Part shown: one piece after another, positions 1 to 5,339 of the stretch
Numbering within the stretch: position 1 is the stretch's first letter
Layout: each line of letters starts with the position of its first letter
Assembly: GCA_005798925.1 (NCBI GenBank)
Contig: SYID01000127.1
Location: 1 to 8,748 of the forward strand
Source: Verrucomicrobiota bacterium
Lineage (GTDB): Bacteria > Verrucomicrobiota > Verrucomicrobiia > Opitutales > UBA953
DNA length: 8,748 nucleotides
Direction: 5' to 3'
Made by a program: the position numbers and the translations under genes
Notes under the pieces: model-generated
Seen by the model: only the letters and a program-made list of their open reading frames with translations
Told to the model about the DNA's origin: nothing
The model's database searches: none

Positions 1-1
1 G

Positions 2-1270
2 ATGTCCTCCCCGTCCGCCCATCCTGCCGTCGAACGTTTCCCGAACGGGCCGTTCATGCGTTACATGGTCGGCGAAGGCATCTCGATGACGGGCACCTGG
101 ATGCAAGGCATGGCGCTCGGCTGGGTGATGACCGAAGTCGTGGCCCGCGACGGACTCCAGAGCTACGAAGGCCTCCTGCAGGCCGCCCCGCACCTCGCAA
201 GCGGGGTCGTGATGCTCCTGCTCTTCCGCCTCGGCGGAGCCTGCGCCGACCGTCACGACAAGCGTCTCATCCTGCAGGCCTGCCAGGTCGCCCAGATCGG
301 CTTCGCGCTCGCGATCGGCCAGCTCATCGCGCACGGCGCCCTGCACACCTGGCACCTGATCGCCGCCGCGGCGTTGCTCGGAGTCTCCAGCTCGTTCGAG
401 ATGCCCGCCGCCGCCGCGATCGTGCCGGAACTCGTCGCCAAAGAAAACGTCGCCAAGGCCATCTCCGTCGACCGGGCGGTCTTCCACGCCACCCGTCTCG
501 TCGGTCCCGCCGCCGCCGGCTACCTCGTCGGGCGCTACGGCGCGGAATGGGCCTTCTACCTCAACGCGGTCTCGTTCGTGGCGCTGATGATCGCGCTGGC
601 CACGCTGCCGCGCCGGCCGCTGGGCACGGCGGAAGAAGAACAGAAGCGCCAGGGCGGCGCCGGGGAGGGCTTCCGGCATGTCCGGCAGGACAAGCCGAGC
701 CTCGCGATGGTCGCCCTCCTGGCCACCAATACGCTCTTCGTCTTCCCGGTCATCATCGTCCTGCTCCCGATTTACGCGCGCAGCGACCTCAAGGCCACGG
801 CCGAGCAGATGGGCCTGCTGATGCTCTGCTCCGGCCTCGGCTCGGTCTCCGGCTCCCTGCTGATCATGGCCCTGCGCCCGGCCTTGCGTCGCCTCGCCAT
901 CCTGACCGGCATGGTCCTCGCCTGCGGGGCGCTGGTGAGCCTCAGCCTGGCCACCGGACTCGTCTGGGCCGGACTCTCCCTCGTCAGCCTCGCGGTCGGC
1001 GTCTCCACGCTCGTCGGTCTCGCCAACACCATCGTCCAGGAACGTTCTCCCGCCGAGCTCCGCGGCCGCGTGTCCGCCGTCGCCGGCCTGAGCTTCTTCG
1101 GTTTCCTGCCTTTCGCCGCGATCATCATGGGCTGGATGACCGACCTCTTCAGGCTGCGCAACGTCCTCCTCGGCTCGGCGGTCTGCTACGCCGTCATCGG
1201 CTTCCTCGTGATGCTCACCGTCGGCAGCAGGGTGACGGGTGAACAGGAGCCGGATACAGCGGGCAATTAA
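2..1270 (+). CDS. MFS transporter, EntS/MFS_3-like exporter
   Basis: This encodes a 422-residue polytopic inner-membrane protein of the major facilitator superfamily, probably a proton-driven exporter; the substrate cannot be told from sequence. The N-terminal region (residues 22-46, with GTWMQ at 31-35) resembles the opening helix of the EntS-like MFS_3 group. The MFS motif A loop between helices 2 and 3 is clear at residues 78-88 (GGACADRHDKR). A second conserved loop, ERSPAELRGRV, lies at 347-357. About 12 hydrophobic segments are split by a charged central loop at roughly residues 203-232, and 422 residues is normal for the family. The ATG is at base 2 of the window, so the ribosome-binding region is not visible and an upstream in-frame start cannot be excluded, although the N-terminus already aligns as expected. 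It is convergent with tRNA-Arg and the CE15 gene. An inverted-repeat element begins 1 nt after its stop codon. Confidence 0.87.
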   Translation: MSSPSAHPAVERFPNGPFMRYMVGEGISMTGTWMQGMALGWVMTEVVARDGLQSYEGLLQAAPHLASGVVMLLLFRLGGACADRHDKRLILQACQVAQIGFALAIGQLIAHGALHTWHLIAAAALLGVSSSFEMPAAAAIVPELVAKENVAKAISVDRAVFHATRLVGPAAAGYLVGRYGAEWAFYLNAVSFVALMIALATLPRRPLGTAEEEQKRQGGAGEGFRHVRQDKPSLAMVALLATNTLFVFPVIIVLLPIYARSDLKATAEQMGLLMLCSGLGSVSGSLLIMALRPALRRLAILTGMVLACGALVSLSLATGLVWAGLSLVSLAVGVSTLVGLANTIVQERSPAELRGRVSAVAGLSFFGFLPFAAIIMGWMTDLFRLRNVLLGSAVCYAVIGFLVMLTVGSRVTGEQEPDTAGN

Positions 1271-1271
1271 A

Positions 1272-1350
1272 GCAAAGGGAGACCGGAAACCGGAATAAAT
1301 GCTGCGGTCCTGCACCCCAGCCAATCATCCGGTCTCCGGTTTCCCTTTGA
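1272..1350. repeat. MITE-like inverted-repeat element, copy A
   Basis: Two 23-nt arms (1272-1294 and 1328-1350) are inverted copies with 3 mismatches, all compatible with G-U pairing, around a 33-nt centre. Each arm carries two ACCGGA-like units. Read on the minus strand the element starts TCAAAGGGAAACCGGA. It resembles the 2909-2976 element both in its ends and in its centre (GGCTGGGG against AGCCGGGG, and GCATTTATTCCGG against GCATACATTCCGG), so the two look like members of one repeat family in opposite orientation. It sits 1 nt after the MFS stop codon, between convergent transcripts, where the hairpin could also end transcription. No coding capacity is seen. Confidence 0.68.
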
Positions 1351-1366
1351 GTTCTGTCTTCGCCTT

Positions 1367-1383
1367 GGCGAGCTACGCTCGCC
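1367..1383 (-). other. Hairpin in the tRNA-Arg 3' trailer
   Basis: A perfect 7-bp stem (GGCGAGC at 1367-1373, GCTCGCC at 1377-1383) with a 3-nt loop lies 6 nt past the encoded CCA of tRNA-Arg. There is no U-run, so it is not a standard intrinsic terminator; it could be a processing or 3'-stability hairpin. It is itself flanked by CTTTGAG (1345-1351) and CTCAAAG (1383-1389), the same heptamer found at the ends of the nearby repeat elements. Confidence 0.45.
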
Positions 1384-1389
1384 TCAAAG

Positions 1390-1464
1390 TGGTGCACCCG
1401 TTGGGATTCGAACCCAAATCGCCGGCTTCGGAGGCCAGAATTCTATCCATTGAAATACGGGTAC
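1390..1464 (-). tRNA. tRNA-Arg (anticodon CCG)
   Basis: Read on the minus strand, this 75-nt gene has a 7-bp acceptor stem (GTACCCG with CGGGTGC, one G-U pair), discriminator A and an encoded CCA. The anticodon stem CTGGC/GCCGG encloses the loop CTCCGAA, giving anticodon CCG, which reads the arginine codon CGG. The variable loop is short (CGATT). The T arm is TTGGG-TTCGAAT-CCCAA. The D arm has only three good pairs (TTC/GAA), with a T-T mismatch at the usual 10-25 position, which is slightly atypical. It lies 55 nt downstream of the CE15 stop on the same strand. Confidence 0.96.
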
Positions 1465-1473
1465 CTGCCCCCG

Positions 1474-1502
1474 ATGAAGCCGCGGAGCCCCCGGGGAGTC
1501 AA
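1474..1502 (-). promoter_or_regulatory. Candidate promoter for tRNA-Arg
   Basis: On the minus strand, TTGACT (1502-1497, 5 of 6 matches to the sigma-70 -35 consensus) is followed after 17 nt by CTTCAT (1479-1474, 3 of 6 matches to TATAAT). Nine nucleotides separate this from the mature tRNA 5' end, a plausible leader. The -10 is weak, so this remains a candidate; the tRNA could also be read through from the CE15 gene. Confidence 0.38.
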
Positions 1503-1519
1503 CCCTTCCCCGCCCCGGC

Positions 1520-2791
1520 TCACTTGGCCGGCATGACGCGGTCGGCGAAATCCGCGTAGTTCTTCCAGTCCTCGAGCAGGATGTCGTGCTTGCCGGAACG
1601 AAGGTGATAGCCGACGGTCAGGCCGACGGGCTGGCCGATGGGGGGCTGTTCCCGAGTGCCGAGGCCAGGCTGGCCGAGCACGCGATAGACCGGATCGGCA
1701 TGCGCGGCGCCGAGGAACTCGCCGAGCGGATCGGCCCAGCTGTCTTCCGAAGCGCTGGCGACGTAGAGCGGACGCGGCGCGGCGAGCGCGAGGAGATAAT
1801 GCGCGTCGAGCGGCAGCTGGTCTTCCTTCTCGGAGAAGGTCGCGAAGCGGGCGGTGAACCAATGCGGGAAACCGCGCCCCTTGTAATGTCCGCTGATCAC
1901 GCCGACCGTCTCGCCGAAGATCCGTTTGTTGAGCGCGGCGCCCCCGCAACCGGAGTTATTGGAGATGACGAAGGCGAAACGGGGGTCCTGCGCGCCGGCC
2001 CAGAGCGAGGCTTTGCCCAGGCGCGAATGACCGTGCACGGCGGCGCGCTTGGCGTCGACGGACGGGACCTGCTCGAGCACGTCAAGCATGCGCGACAGGC
2101 CCCAGGCCCAGCAGCCGATGGCGGCCCACTCGCCGTCTTGCCATTTCGCGTTCGCGCCGTCCGGCGAGATCGCCGCGCGGAAGCCGGCTTTCCAGCCTTC
2201 AGGATGATCGGGCTCGAAATCCCCGTAGTAGGCCGTGGCCGAGGCATAGCCGCGGTCCAGAAGGTATTCATATTCCCAGCGCCGGGCCTGTCCGCCGCGC
2301 AAGGCGGGGTCCGCTTGGACGGTATCTTTCATCGCCCACTGCTTCGAGACCCAGGTCGACGCGACGAAGACCGCCGGATCTGCGGTGGTCGTATGGTTGC
2401 CGCCGAAGTTCAGCCCGACGAAGACGGGAGCCGGACGCCTGGCCGCGTTGGGCACGTAGAGAAGCAGGTCGAACGACGGGCCTTTCTTGCCGATCGGCCA
2501 GACCTTGAACTGGGTGCGCGTAGCCTTGCCGCCGAAGGCTTGCCGGGACTGCTCACGGACTTCGACCACGGCCTCGGACCGCAGTTTCGAGGTGTCGGGC
2601 GTGCGGCCGAACATGTTCTCCTCGACGAGGCGGAAGACCTCCGGACGGCGGACCTCGTTCCACATCCTCACGTCCGTGACCTTGCGTCCGTCGGCGCACA
2701 CGAGCGGATCGGGCAGCGCGTACGGAGGGACCTTCGACTCTTCCGAGATGGTCGGCGGAATCGCAGCCAGCAGGAGCAGGGGGAGCAGCAT
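1520..2791 (-). CDS. Secreted glucuronoyl esterase-like hydrolase (CE15 family)
   Basis: This 423-residue alpha/beta hydrolase resembles carbohydrate esterase family 15, whose members cleave the ester between lignin alcohols and the 4-O-methyl-glucuronic acid of xylan. The CE15 nucleophile signature GHSRLGKA places the catalytic Ser at residue 256, with the conserved Arg 257 and Lys 260 after it. The NNSGCGGA strand end follows at 278-285, and the probable catalytic His is in GKHDI (residue 402). The usual Glu 23 residues after the Ser is Asn 279 here. The acid may instead come from SEDSWADP (Glu 349 or Asp 350), as in bacterial members that use an alternative loop. The ATG at 2791 starts a hydrophobic run (MLLPLLLLAAIPP) that looks like a signal peptide, implying export. 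A TTG at 2848 would add 19 residues and bring in a basic n-region, but it has no ribosome-binding site and lies next to repeat DNA. No other polysaccharide-degradation gene is nearby. The exact substrate is inferred. Confidence 0.85.
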   Translation of the reverse strand: MLLPLLLLAAIPPTISEESKVPPYALPDPLVCADGRKVTDVRMWNEVRRPEVFRLVEENMFGRTPDTSKLRSEAVVEVREQSRQAFGGKATRTQFKVWPIGKKGPSFDLLLYVPNAARRPAPVFVGLNFGGNHTTTADPAVFVASTWVSKQWAMKDTVQADPALRGGQARRWEYEYLLDRGYASATAYYGDFEPDHPEGWKAGFRAAISPDGANAKWQDGEWAAIGCWAWGLSRMLDVLEQVPSVDAKRAAVHGHSRLGKASLWAGAQDPRFAFVISNNSGCGGAALNKRIFGETVGVISGHYKGRGFPHWFTARFATFSEKEDQLPLDAHYLLALAAPRPLYVASASEDSWADPLGEFLGAAHADPVYRVLGQPGLGTREQPPIGQPVGLTVGYHLRSGKHDILLEDWKNYADFADRVMPAK

Positions 2792-2797
2792 GACGCG

Positions 2798-2825
2798 ACT
2801 ATGCGTGTCAGAGACAAGGGGGCAA
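2798..2825 (-). promoter_or_regulatory. Candidate promoter for the CE15 gene, near-leaderless
   Basis: On the minus strand, TTGCCC (2825-2820, 4 of 6) and CATAGT (2803-2798, 4 of 6) are separated by 16 nt. Only 6 nt lie between the -10-like hexamer and the ATG at 2791, so initiation 6-8 nt past it would fall at the start codon. No Shine-Dalgarno sequence precedes the ATG. The matches are moderate and the start site is untested. Confidence 0.35.
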
Positions 2826-2840
2826 GGGTTTCGCTGGCAC

Positions 2841-2862
2841 GGGGACAAGGGGTAGGGTCGGG
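2841..2862 (+). other. G-quadruplex-capable tract upstream of CE15
   Basis: Four G-runs on the plus strand (GGGG, GGGG, GGG, GGG) are separated by loops of 4, 2 and 2 nt, which fits the canonical G3+N1-7 motif. The G-rich strand is the template for the minus-strand CE15 gene. The tract overlaps the left half of the REP-like repeat pair. Folding is a prediction from the motif only. Confidence 0.5.
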
Positions 2863-2896
2863 ACCATCAACGGACGCGACGCCGTCGCGCCCCTAC
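2852..2896. repeat. REP-like inverted pair, copy 1 (GTAG palindromes)
   Basis: The right half, read on the minus strand from 2896, is GTAG followed by a 9-bp hairpin (arms 2892-2884 and 2880-2872, loop 2883-2881, one mismatch). The left half is GTAG at 2852-2855 followed by a shortened hairpin, GGTC-GG-GACC, at 2856-2865. Bases 2869-2897 are an exact reverse complement of 8400-8428. A GTAG tetranucleotide 5' of a palindrome, arranged as inverted pairs, is the hallmark of REP sequences mobilised by RAYT (REP-associated tyrosine) transposases. No such transposase is in this window. Confidence 0.72.
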
Positions 2897-2908
2897 CTCG
2901 AGACATAG

Positions 2909-2976
2909 CTCAAAGGGAAACCGGATAATTAGCCGGGGAAAAATGTCTGAAGCATACATTCCGGCCTCCCCTTGAG
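2909..2976. repeat. MITE-like inverted-repeat element, copy B
   Basis: The 16-nt ends (2909-2924 and 2961-2976) are inverted copies with 3 mismatches, each compatible with a G-U pair. Ends and centre resemble the 1272-1350 element, but this copy lacks about 7 nt in each arm, as if the inner ACCGGA unit had been lost. It lies in the 249-nt gap between the CE15 and dihydrofolate reductase genes, 12 nt from the REP-like pair, so two repeat families cluster in one gap. No protein is encoded. Confidence 0.62.
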
Positions 2977-2987
2977 TTAAGCCTTCC

Positions 2988-3014
2988 CCTTGCCCACGTG
3001 TCACCTTGCCCACG
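2988..3014. repeat. Short direct repeat CCTTGCCCACG x2
   Basis: An 11-nt sequence occurs at 2988-2998 and 3004-3014 (period 16 nt) just downstream of the dihydrofolate reductase stop. Two copies in C-rich DNA could be slippage or a small binding site; nothing indicates a function. Confidence 0.3.
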
Positions 3015-3040
3015 CGCCCCCCTCGCGACGTCAGCCGCGC

Positions 3041-3535
3041 TCACCGTTCCCAAACTTCAAACCGATACCCTAGTCCCTCATGCTCGCCCTTCTTCGACGA
3101 CACGAGTTTGGTGAAGATTTTCCGCCAGTCGGCGGGAAAGAAACGGTCGCCTTCGAAGTCGCGGTCGATGCGCGTGATGAACAGGCGATCGCACAAGGGC
3201 GTCCCCTCGGCGTAGATCCTTTCGCCGCCGGTGATCCAGACCGGACCCGGCCACTCGTCCATCCGGTCAGCGATGACGATGGCCTCGGCCAAGGAAGCGG
3301 CGCGCTCGGCGCCCGGGAAGACCTTGTTGGGATCCCGCGAGACGACCACGGTCCCCCGGCCCGGCAAGGCCTTGCCGAGTTCGGCGTAACAGGCCGGCCC
3401 TTCGATCATCACGCCTCCCTTGGTCTGGTCCATGAACCAGGCCAAGTCTTCCGGGATATGCCACGGAAGCTTGCCCGCCTTGCCGATGACCCCGTTGCGG
3501 GCCACGGCGACGATGCAGCAGAGGGGCTTGGGCAC
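3041..3535 (-). CDS. folA: Dihydrofolate reductase, divergent form
   Basis: This cytoplasmic enzyme reduces dihydrofolate to tetrahydrofolate with NADPH, supplying one-carbon units for thymidylate and purine synthesis. The 164-residue product matches the usual size (about 160). Family landmarks are all in order: IVAVARNGVIG (8-18), LPW (23-25) with the substrate-protonating acid in PEDLAWF (Asp 30), LPGR (57-60) with the folate-binding Arg 60, the cofactor-loop glycines WITGGERIY (100-108) and the C-terminal EGDRFFP. The usual MGR-x-T-W segment reads IEGPACY (44-50), so the Arg and Thr that normally contact the NADPH 2'-phosphate are replaced. The GTG at 3535 gives a family-typical N-terminus; the only close alternative is TTG at 3541. 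An out-of-frame ATG at 3552 has the better-placed ribosome-binding sequence. There is no thyA neighbour. The CE15 gene follows 249 nt away on the same strand, beyond two repeats, so they are probably not one operon. Confidence 0.88.
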   Translation of the reverse strand: MPKPLCCIVAVARNGVIGKAGKLPWHIPEDLAWFMDQTKGGVMIEGPACYAELGKALPGRGTVVVSRDPNKVFPGAERAASLAEAIVIADRMDEWPGPVWITGGERIYAEGTPLCDRLFITRIDRDFEGDRFFPADWRKIFTKLVSSKKGEHEGLGYRFEVWER

Positions 3536-3555
3536 GCCCAAGGGATGTCCATAAG

Positions 3556-3580
3556 CCCTCCGGAAGCAAGCGCCGGAGGG
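3556..3580 (-). promoter_or_regulatory. Hairpin hiding the GGAGG of the folA leader
   Basis: A perfect 8-bp inverted repeat (CCCTCCGG 3556-3563, CCGGAGGG 3573-3580) with a 9-nt loop lies between folA and the divergent PpiD-like gene. In folA mRNA the downstream arm holds the only GGAGG near the start and pairs with the upstream CCCTCC, so it could sequester the ribosome-binding site. In DNA it could equally be an operator. The GGAGG is 15 nt from TTG 3541 and 21 nt from GTG 3535, longer than optimal. Confidence 0.45.
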
Positions 3581-3592
3581 GATTTGGACGGG

Positions 3593-3622
3593 TTGACACC
3601 CGCCGAAAGGCTGGGGTAAGTT
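3593..3622 (+). promoter_or_regulatory. Candidate promoter for the PpiD-like gene, near-leaderless
   Basis: A perfect -35 hexamer TTGACA (3593-3598) is followed after 18 nt by TAAGTT (3617-3622, 3 of 6 matches). The ATG is 6 nt further on, so the expected transcript start coincides with the start codon. No Shine-Dalgarno sequence is seen at normal spacing. The -35 is strong and the -10 weak. Confidence 0.45.
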
Positions 3623-3628
3623 GCCCGA

Positions 3629-5221
3629 ATGATTACCTGGCTCCAGAACGCCACCGGCAAGCACCACCGCCTGATCTTCGGCTTCCTGCTGGTGATCATC
3701 GTGGTCTCCTTCGTCTTCTACGGGTTCGCCGGCCGCGGCGCCCTGACCGGCGGCCCCGCCTACGTCTACCAAGGCGTCAACCTCAACGACCCGGCCGTCC
3801 GTTCCCGCTTCAATGACGCGGTGTTCTTCGGCCAGATGACCGGCCAGCGCATCGACCCCAACGGCCTGGTGCAGCGTGTCGCCGAACTCAGCCTCGCCGA
3901 CGGCCTCGACATCCCCGACCCCTCCGAGGTCGAGATCCGCCGCATCGCCCGTGAGATGACCACGGCCCCCGATGGCAGCGGCGCCGACGGCCTGAACAAA
4001 TTCCTGGAATTCGCCGCCAAGCGACTGAACGTCACCGATCTCGAGGTCCGCGCCCGTTTTGAAACCTACGTCAAGGACATGTGGCGCATCCAGAAGGCCG
4101 TCGGCACCCTGGCCGGTTCGGGCCACGCCACCTCCGCCCAGGTGAAGCGCATCCTCGACCGCGAGCGCACCAAGTGGACGGTCGACGTCGCCGCTTTCTC
4201 GGCCGCCGGCTTCAAGCCCGAGATCAAGGTCGACGAAGCCAAGGCCAAGGAGGCCTTCGTGGCCAACATCGAAGACTACCGCCTGCCCGCTCAGGTCGCC
4301 GTCACCGCCGTGACCATCGCCCCGACCGCCGCCGACACGGCCCCGGTGACCGACGACGAAATCATCAACATGGGCTATAATCAGGCCGAAAAATTCAAGT
4401 TTGAGACGGGCAAGGTGAAGGAACAGGCCCTCGCCAAGCGCGCCGAGCTCGAGAAGCTCGTCCGCGCCGACCGCGCCGTCACGAACCTCGCCGGCCAGGT
4501 CTCCGACGAGCTCGCCGATAAGTTTCCGGTCGACGCGACCAAGGCCGACAGCAAGGAGTTCGCCGCCTGGATCAAGGCGAAGGGCGCCAAGGTGACGACC
4601 ATCCCGGCCTTCGACGTCACGTCCAGCCCGGCCATCGCCAAAATCCCCGAGGGAGCGCTCCGCGTAGCCGGCGAGCTCAACGAACGCGAATGGCGGACCG
4701 AAGTCTACCGCTCCGAAGAGGGCGCCACGTTCGTCTTCCTCAACCAGCGCACCCCCGACCGGTTGCCGAGCTTCGAGGAGGTCAAGGCCAAGGCCGTGGC
4801 CAACTGGCAGAAGTCCCAGCTCAACCGCCTCCTCGCCGAGGAAGTCGCCAAGGTCGGCAAGGCCCTACGGTCCGACCTCGCCGCCGGCAAGAGCTTCACC
4901 GACAGCGCCAAGGCCCGCCAGCTCAAGCTGACCTCGCCCGAGGCCTTCACGGTCTACGCCGTGCCGGCCGAGATCACCGCCGCCAACGAGAACACCGGCC
5001 TGCTCATCGAAGCCGCCGGCGTGGGCCAGGTGACCTCCGCCATCCGCGTCGCGAACGGCGACTACGTCTTCATCCGGCCGGCCAAGAAGGACCTGCCGGA
5101 GGACAAGAGCGGCGCCGAAGAGAGCCGCGTCTTCGCCCAGCGCATCTCCCAGCGCAACGCCTACTTCACCGGAATCGGCATCGTGCAGGACGTCGTCCCG
5201 CCGCCCGCCCAGCCCAAGTAA
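3629..5221 (+). CDS. Membrane-anchored PpiD/SurA-like periplasmic chaperone
   Basis: This 530-residue protein has a short basic N-terminus (KHHR at 11-14) and one transmembrane segment (about 15-33, LIFGFLLVIIVVSFVFYGF). A long charged, helical exported region follows. This is the architecture of PpiD, an inner-membrane-anchored foldase near the Sec exit site. The segment at about 75-165 (GLDIPDPSEVEIRRIAREM through the LNVTDLEVRARFETYV helix) resembles the SurA/PpiD N-terminal chaperone domain. I cannot find the parvulin isomerase signatures (a GGdLG-like turn or a GyHii-like C-terminal strand), so activity is probably chaperone only. Residues 450-500 (GLLIEAAGVGQVTSAIRVANGDYVFIRP) resemble the second, inactive parvulin-like half of PpiD. 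E. coli PpiD is about 620 residues, so the size fits loss of one domain. It is divergent from folA, is followed by a terminator, and ends with proline-rich PPPAQPK. Family assignment is moderately firm; the client proteins are unknown. Confidence 0.75.
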   Translation: MITWLQNATGKHHRLIFGFLLVIIVVSFVFYGFAGRGALTGGPAYVYQGVNLNDPAVRSRFNDAVFFGQMTGQRIDPNGLVQRVAELSLADGLDIPDPSEVEIRRIAREMTTAPDGSGADGLNKFLEFAAKRLNVTDLEVRARFETYVKDMWRIQKAVGTLAGSGHATSAQVKRILDRERTKWTVDVAAFSAAGFKPEIKVDEAKAKEAFVANIEDYRLPAQVAVTAVTIAPTAADTAPVTDDEIINMGYNQAEKFKFETGKVKEQALAKRAELEKLVRADRAVTNLAGQVSDELADKFPVDATKADSKEFAAWIKAKGAKVTTIPAFDVTSSPAIAKIPEGALRVAGELNEREWRTEVYRSEEGATFVFLNQRTPDRLPSFEEVKAKAVANWQKSQLNRLLAEEVAKVGKALRSDLAAGKSFTDSAKARQLKLTSPEAFTVYAVPAEITAANENTGLLIEAAGVGQVTSAIRVANGDYVFIRPAKKDLPEDKSGAEESRVFAQRISQRNAYFTGIGIVQDVVPPPAQPK

Positions 5222-5241
5222 GGGAGTCCGCAGGCCCGCTG

Positions 5242-5280
5242 GAACCCCTCCGGAGGCCTCCTCCCGAGGGGTTCTTTGTT
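5242..5280 (+). terminator. Rho-independent terminator after the PpiD-like gene
   Basis: A perfect 9-bp stem (GAACCCCTC 5242-5250 with GAGGGGTTC 5266-5274) is followed at once by TTTGTT. The 15-nt loop contains the palindrome GGAGGCCTCC. It begins 20 nt after the stop codon and separates this transcript from gltX, so gltX should have its own promoter. Confidence 0.88.
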
Positions 5281-5302
5281 GGGAACCGATTCCGGCTTTA
5301 CC

Positions 5303-5339
5303 ACCCCCTACCCCACCCCCTACCCCTTTCCCTATCCCA
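5303..5339 (-). repeat. C-rich tandem tract, G-quadruplex-capable, upstream of gltX
   Basis: Two perfect tandem 12-mers ACCCCCTACCCC (5303-5314 and 5315-5326) run into CTTTCCCTATCCC directly before the gltX ATG. The minus strand carries six G-runs of 3-5 with 1-4 nt loops, a strong quadruplex motif on the template strand. The mRNA leader would be a C-rich, SD-free tract, and no convincing -10 hexamer is visible there. Confidence 0.6.

Noticed and set aside
1390..1464. tRNA-Arg as an integration site for a mobile island
   Set aside because: No integrase, no repeated tRNA 3' end and no phage or conjugation gene is seen in the window; the nearby repeats are short non-coding elements.
1299..1559. 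Small plus-strand frame with VHPLGFEPKSPASEARILSIEIR
   Set aside because: This peptide is the antisense reading of tRNA-Arg, a common false protein call; the remainder covers repeat DNA and the CE15 C-terminus.
1586..2908. A 440-codon plus-strand frame opposite the CE15 gene
   Set aside because: It has an R/G/E-rich composition without motifs, while the opposite strand shows a complete CE15 active site. It also runs into the repeat DNA.
3536..4126. Long N-terminal extension of the dihydrofolate reductase frame
   Set aside because: The extra region is antisense to the PpiD-like gene and has low-complexity composition; the family N-terminus starts near 3535.
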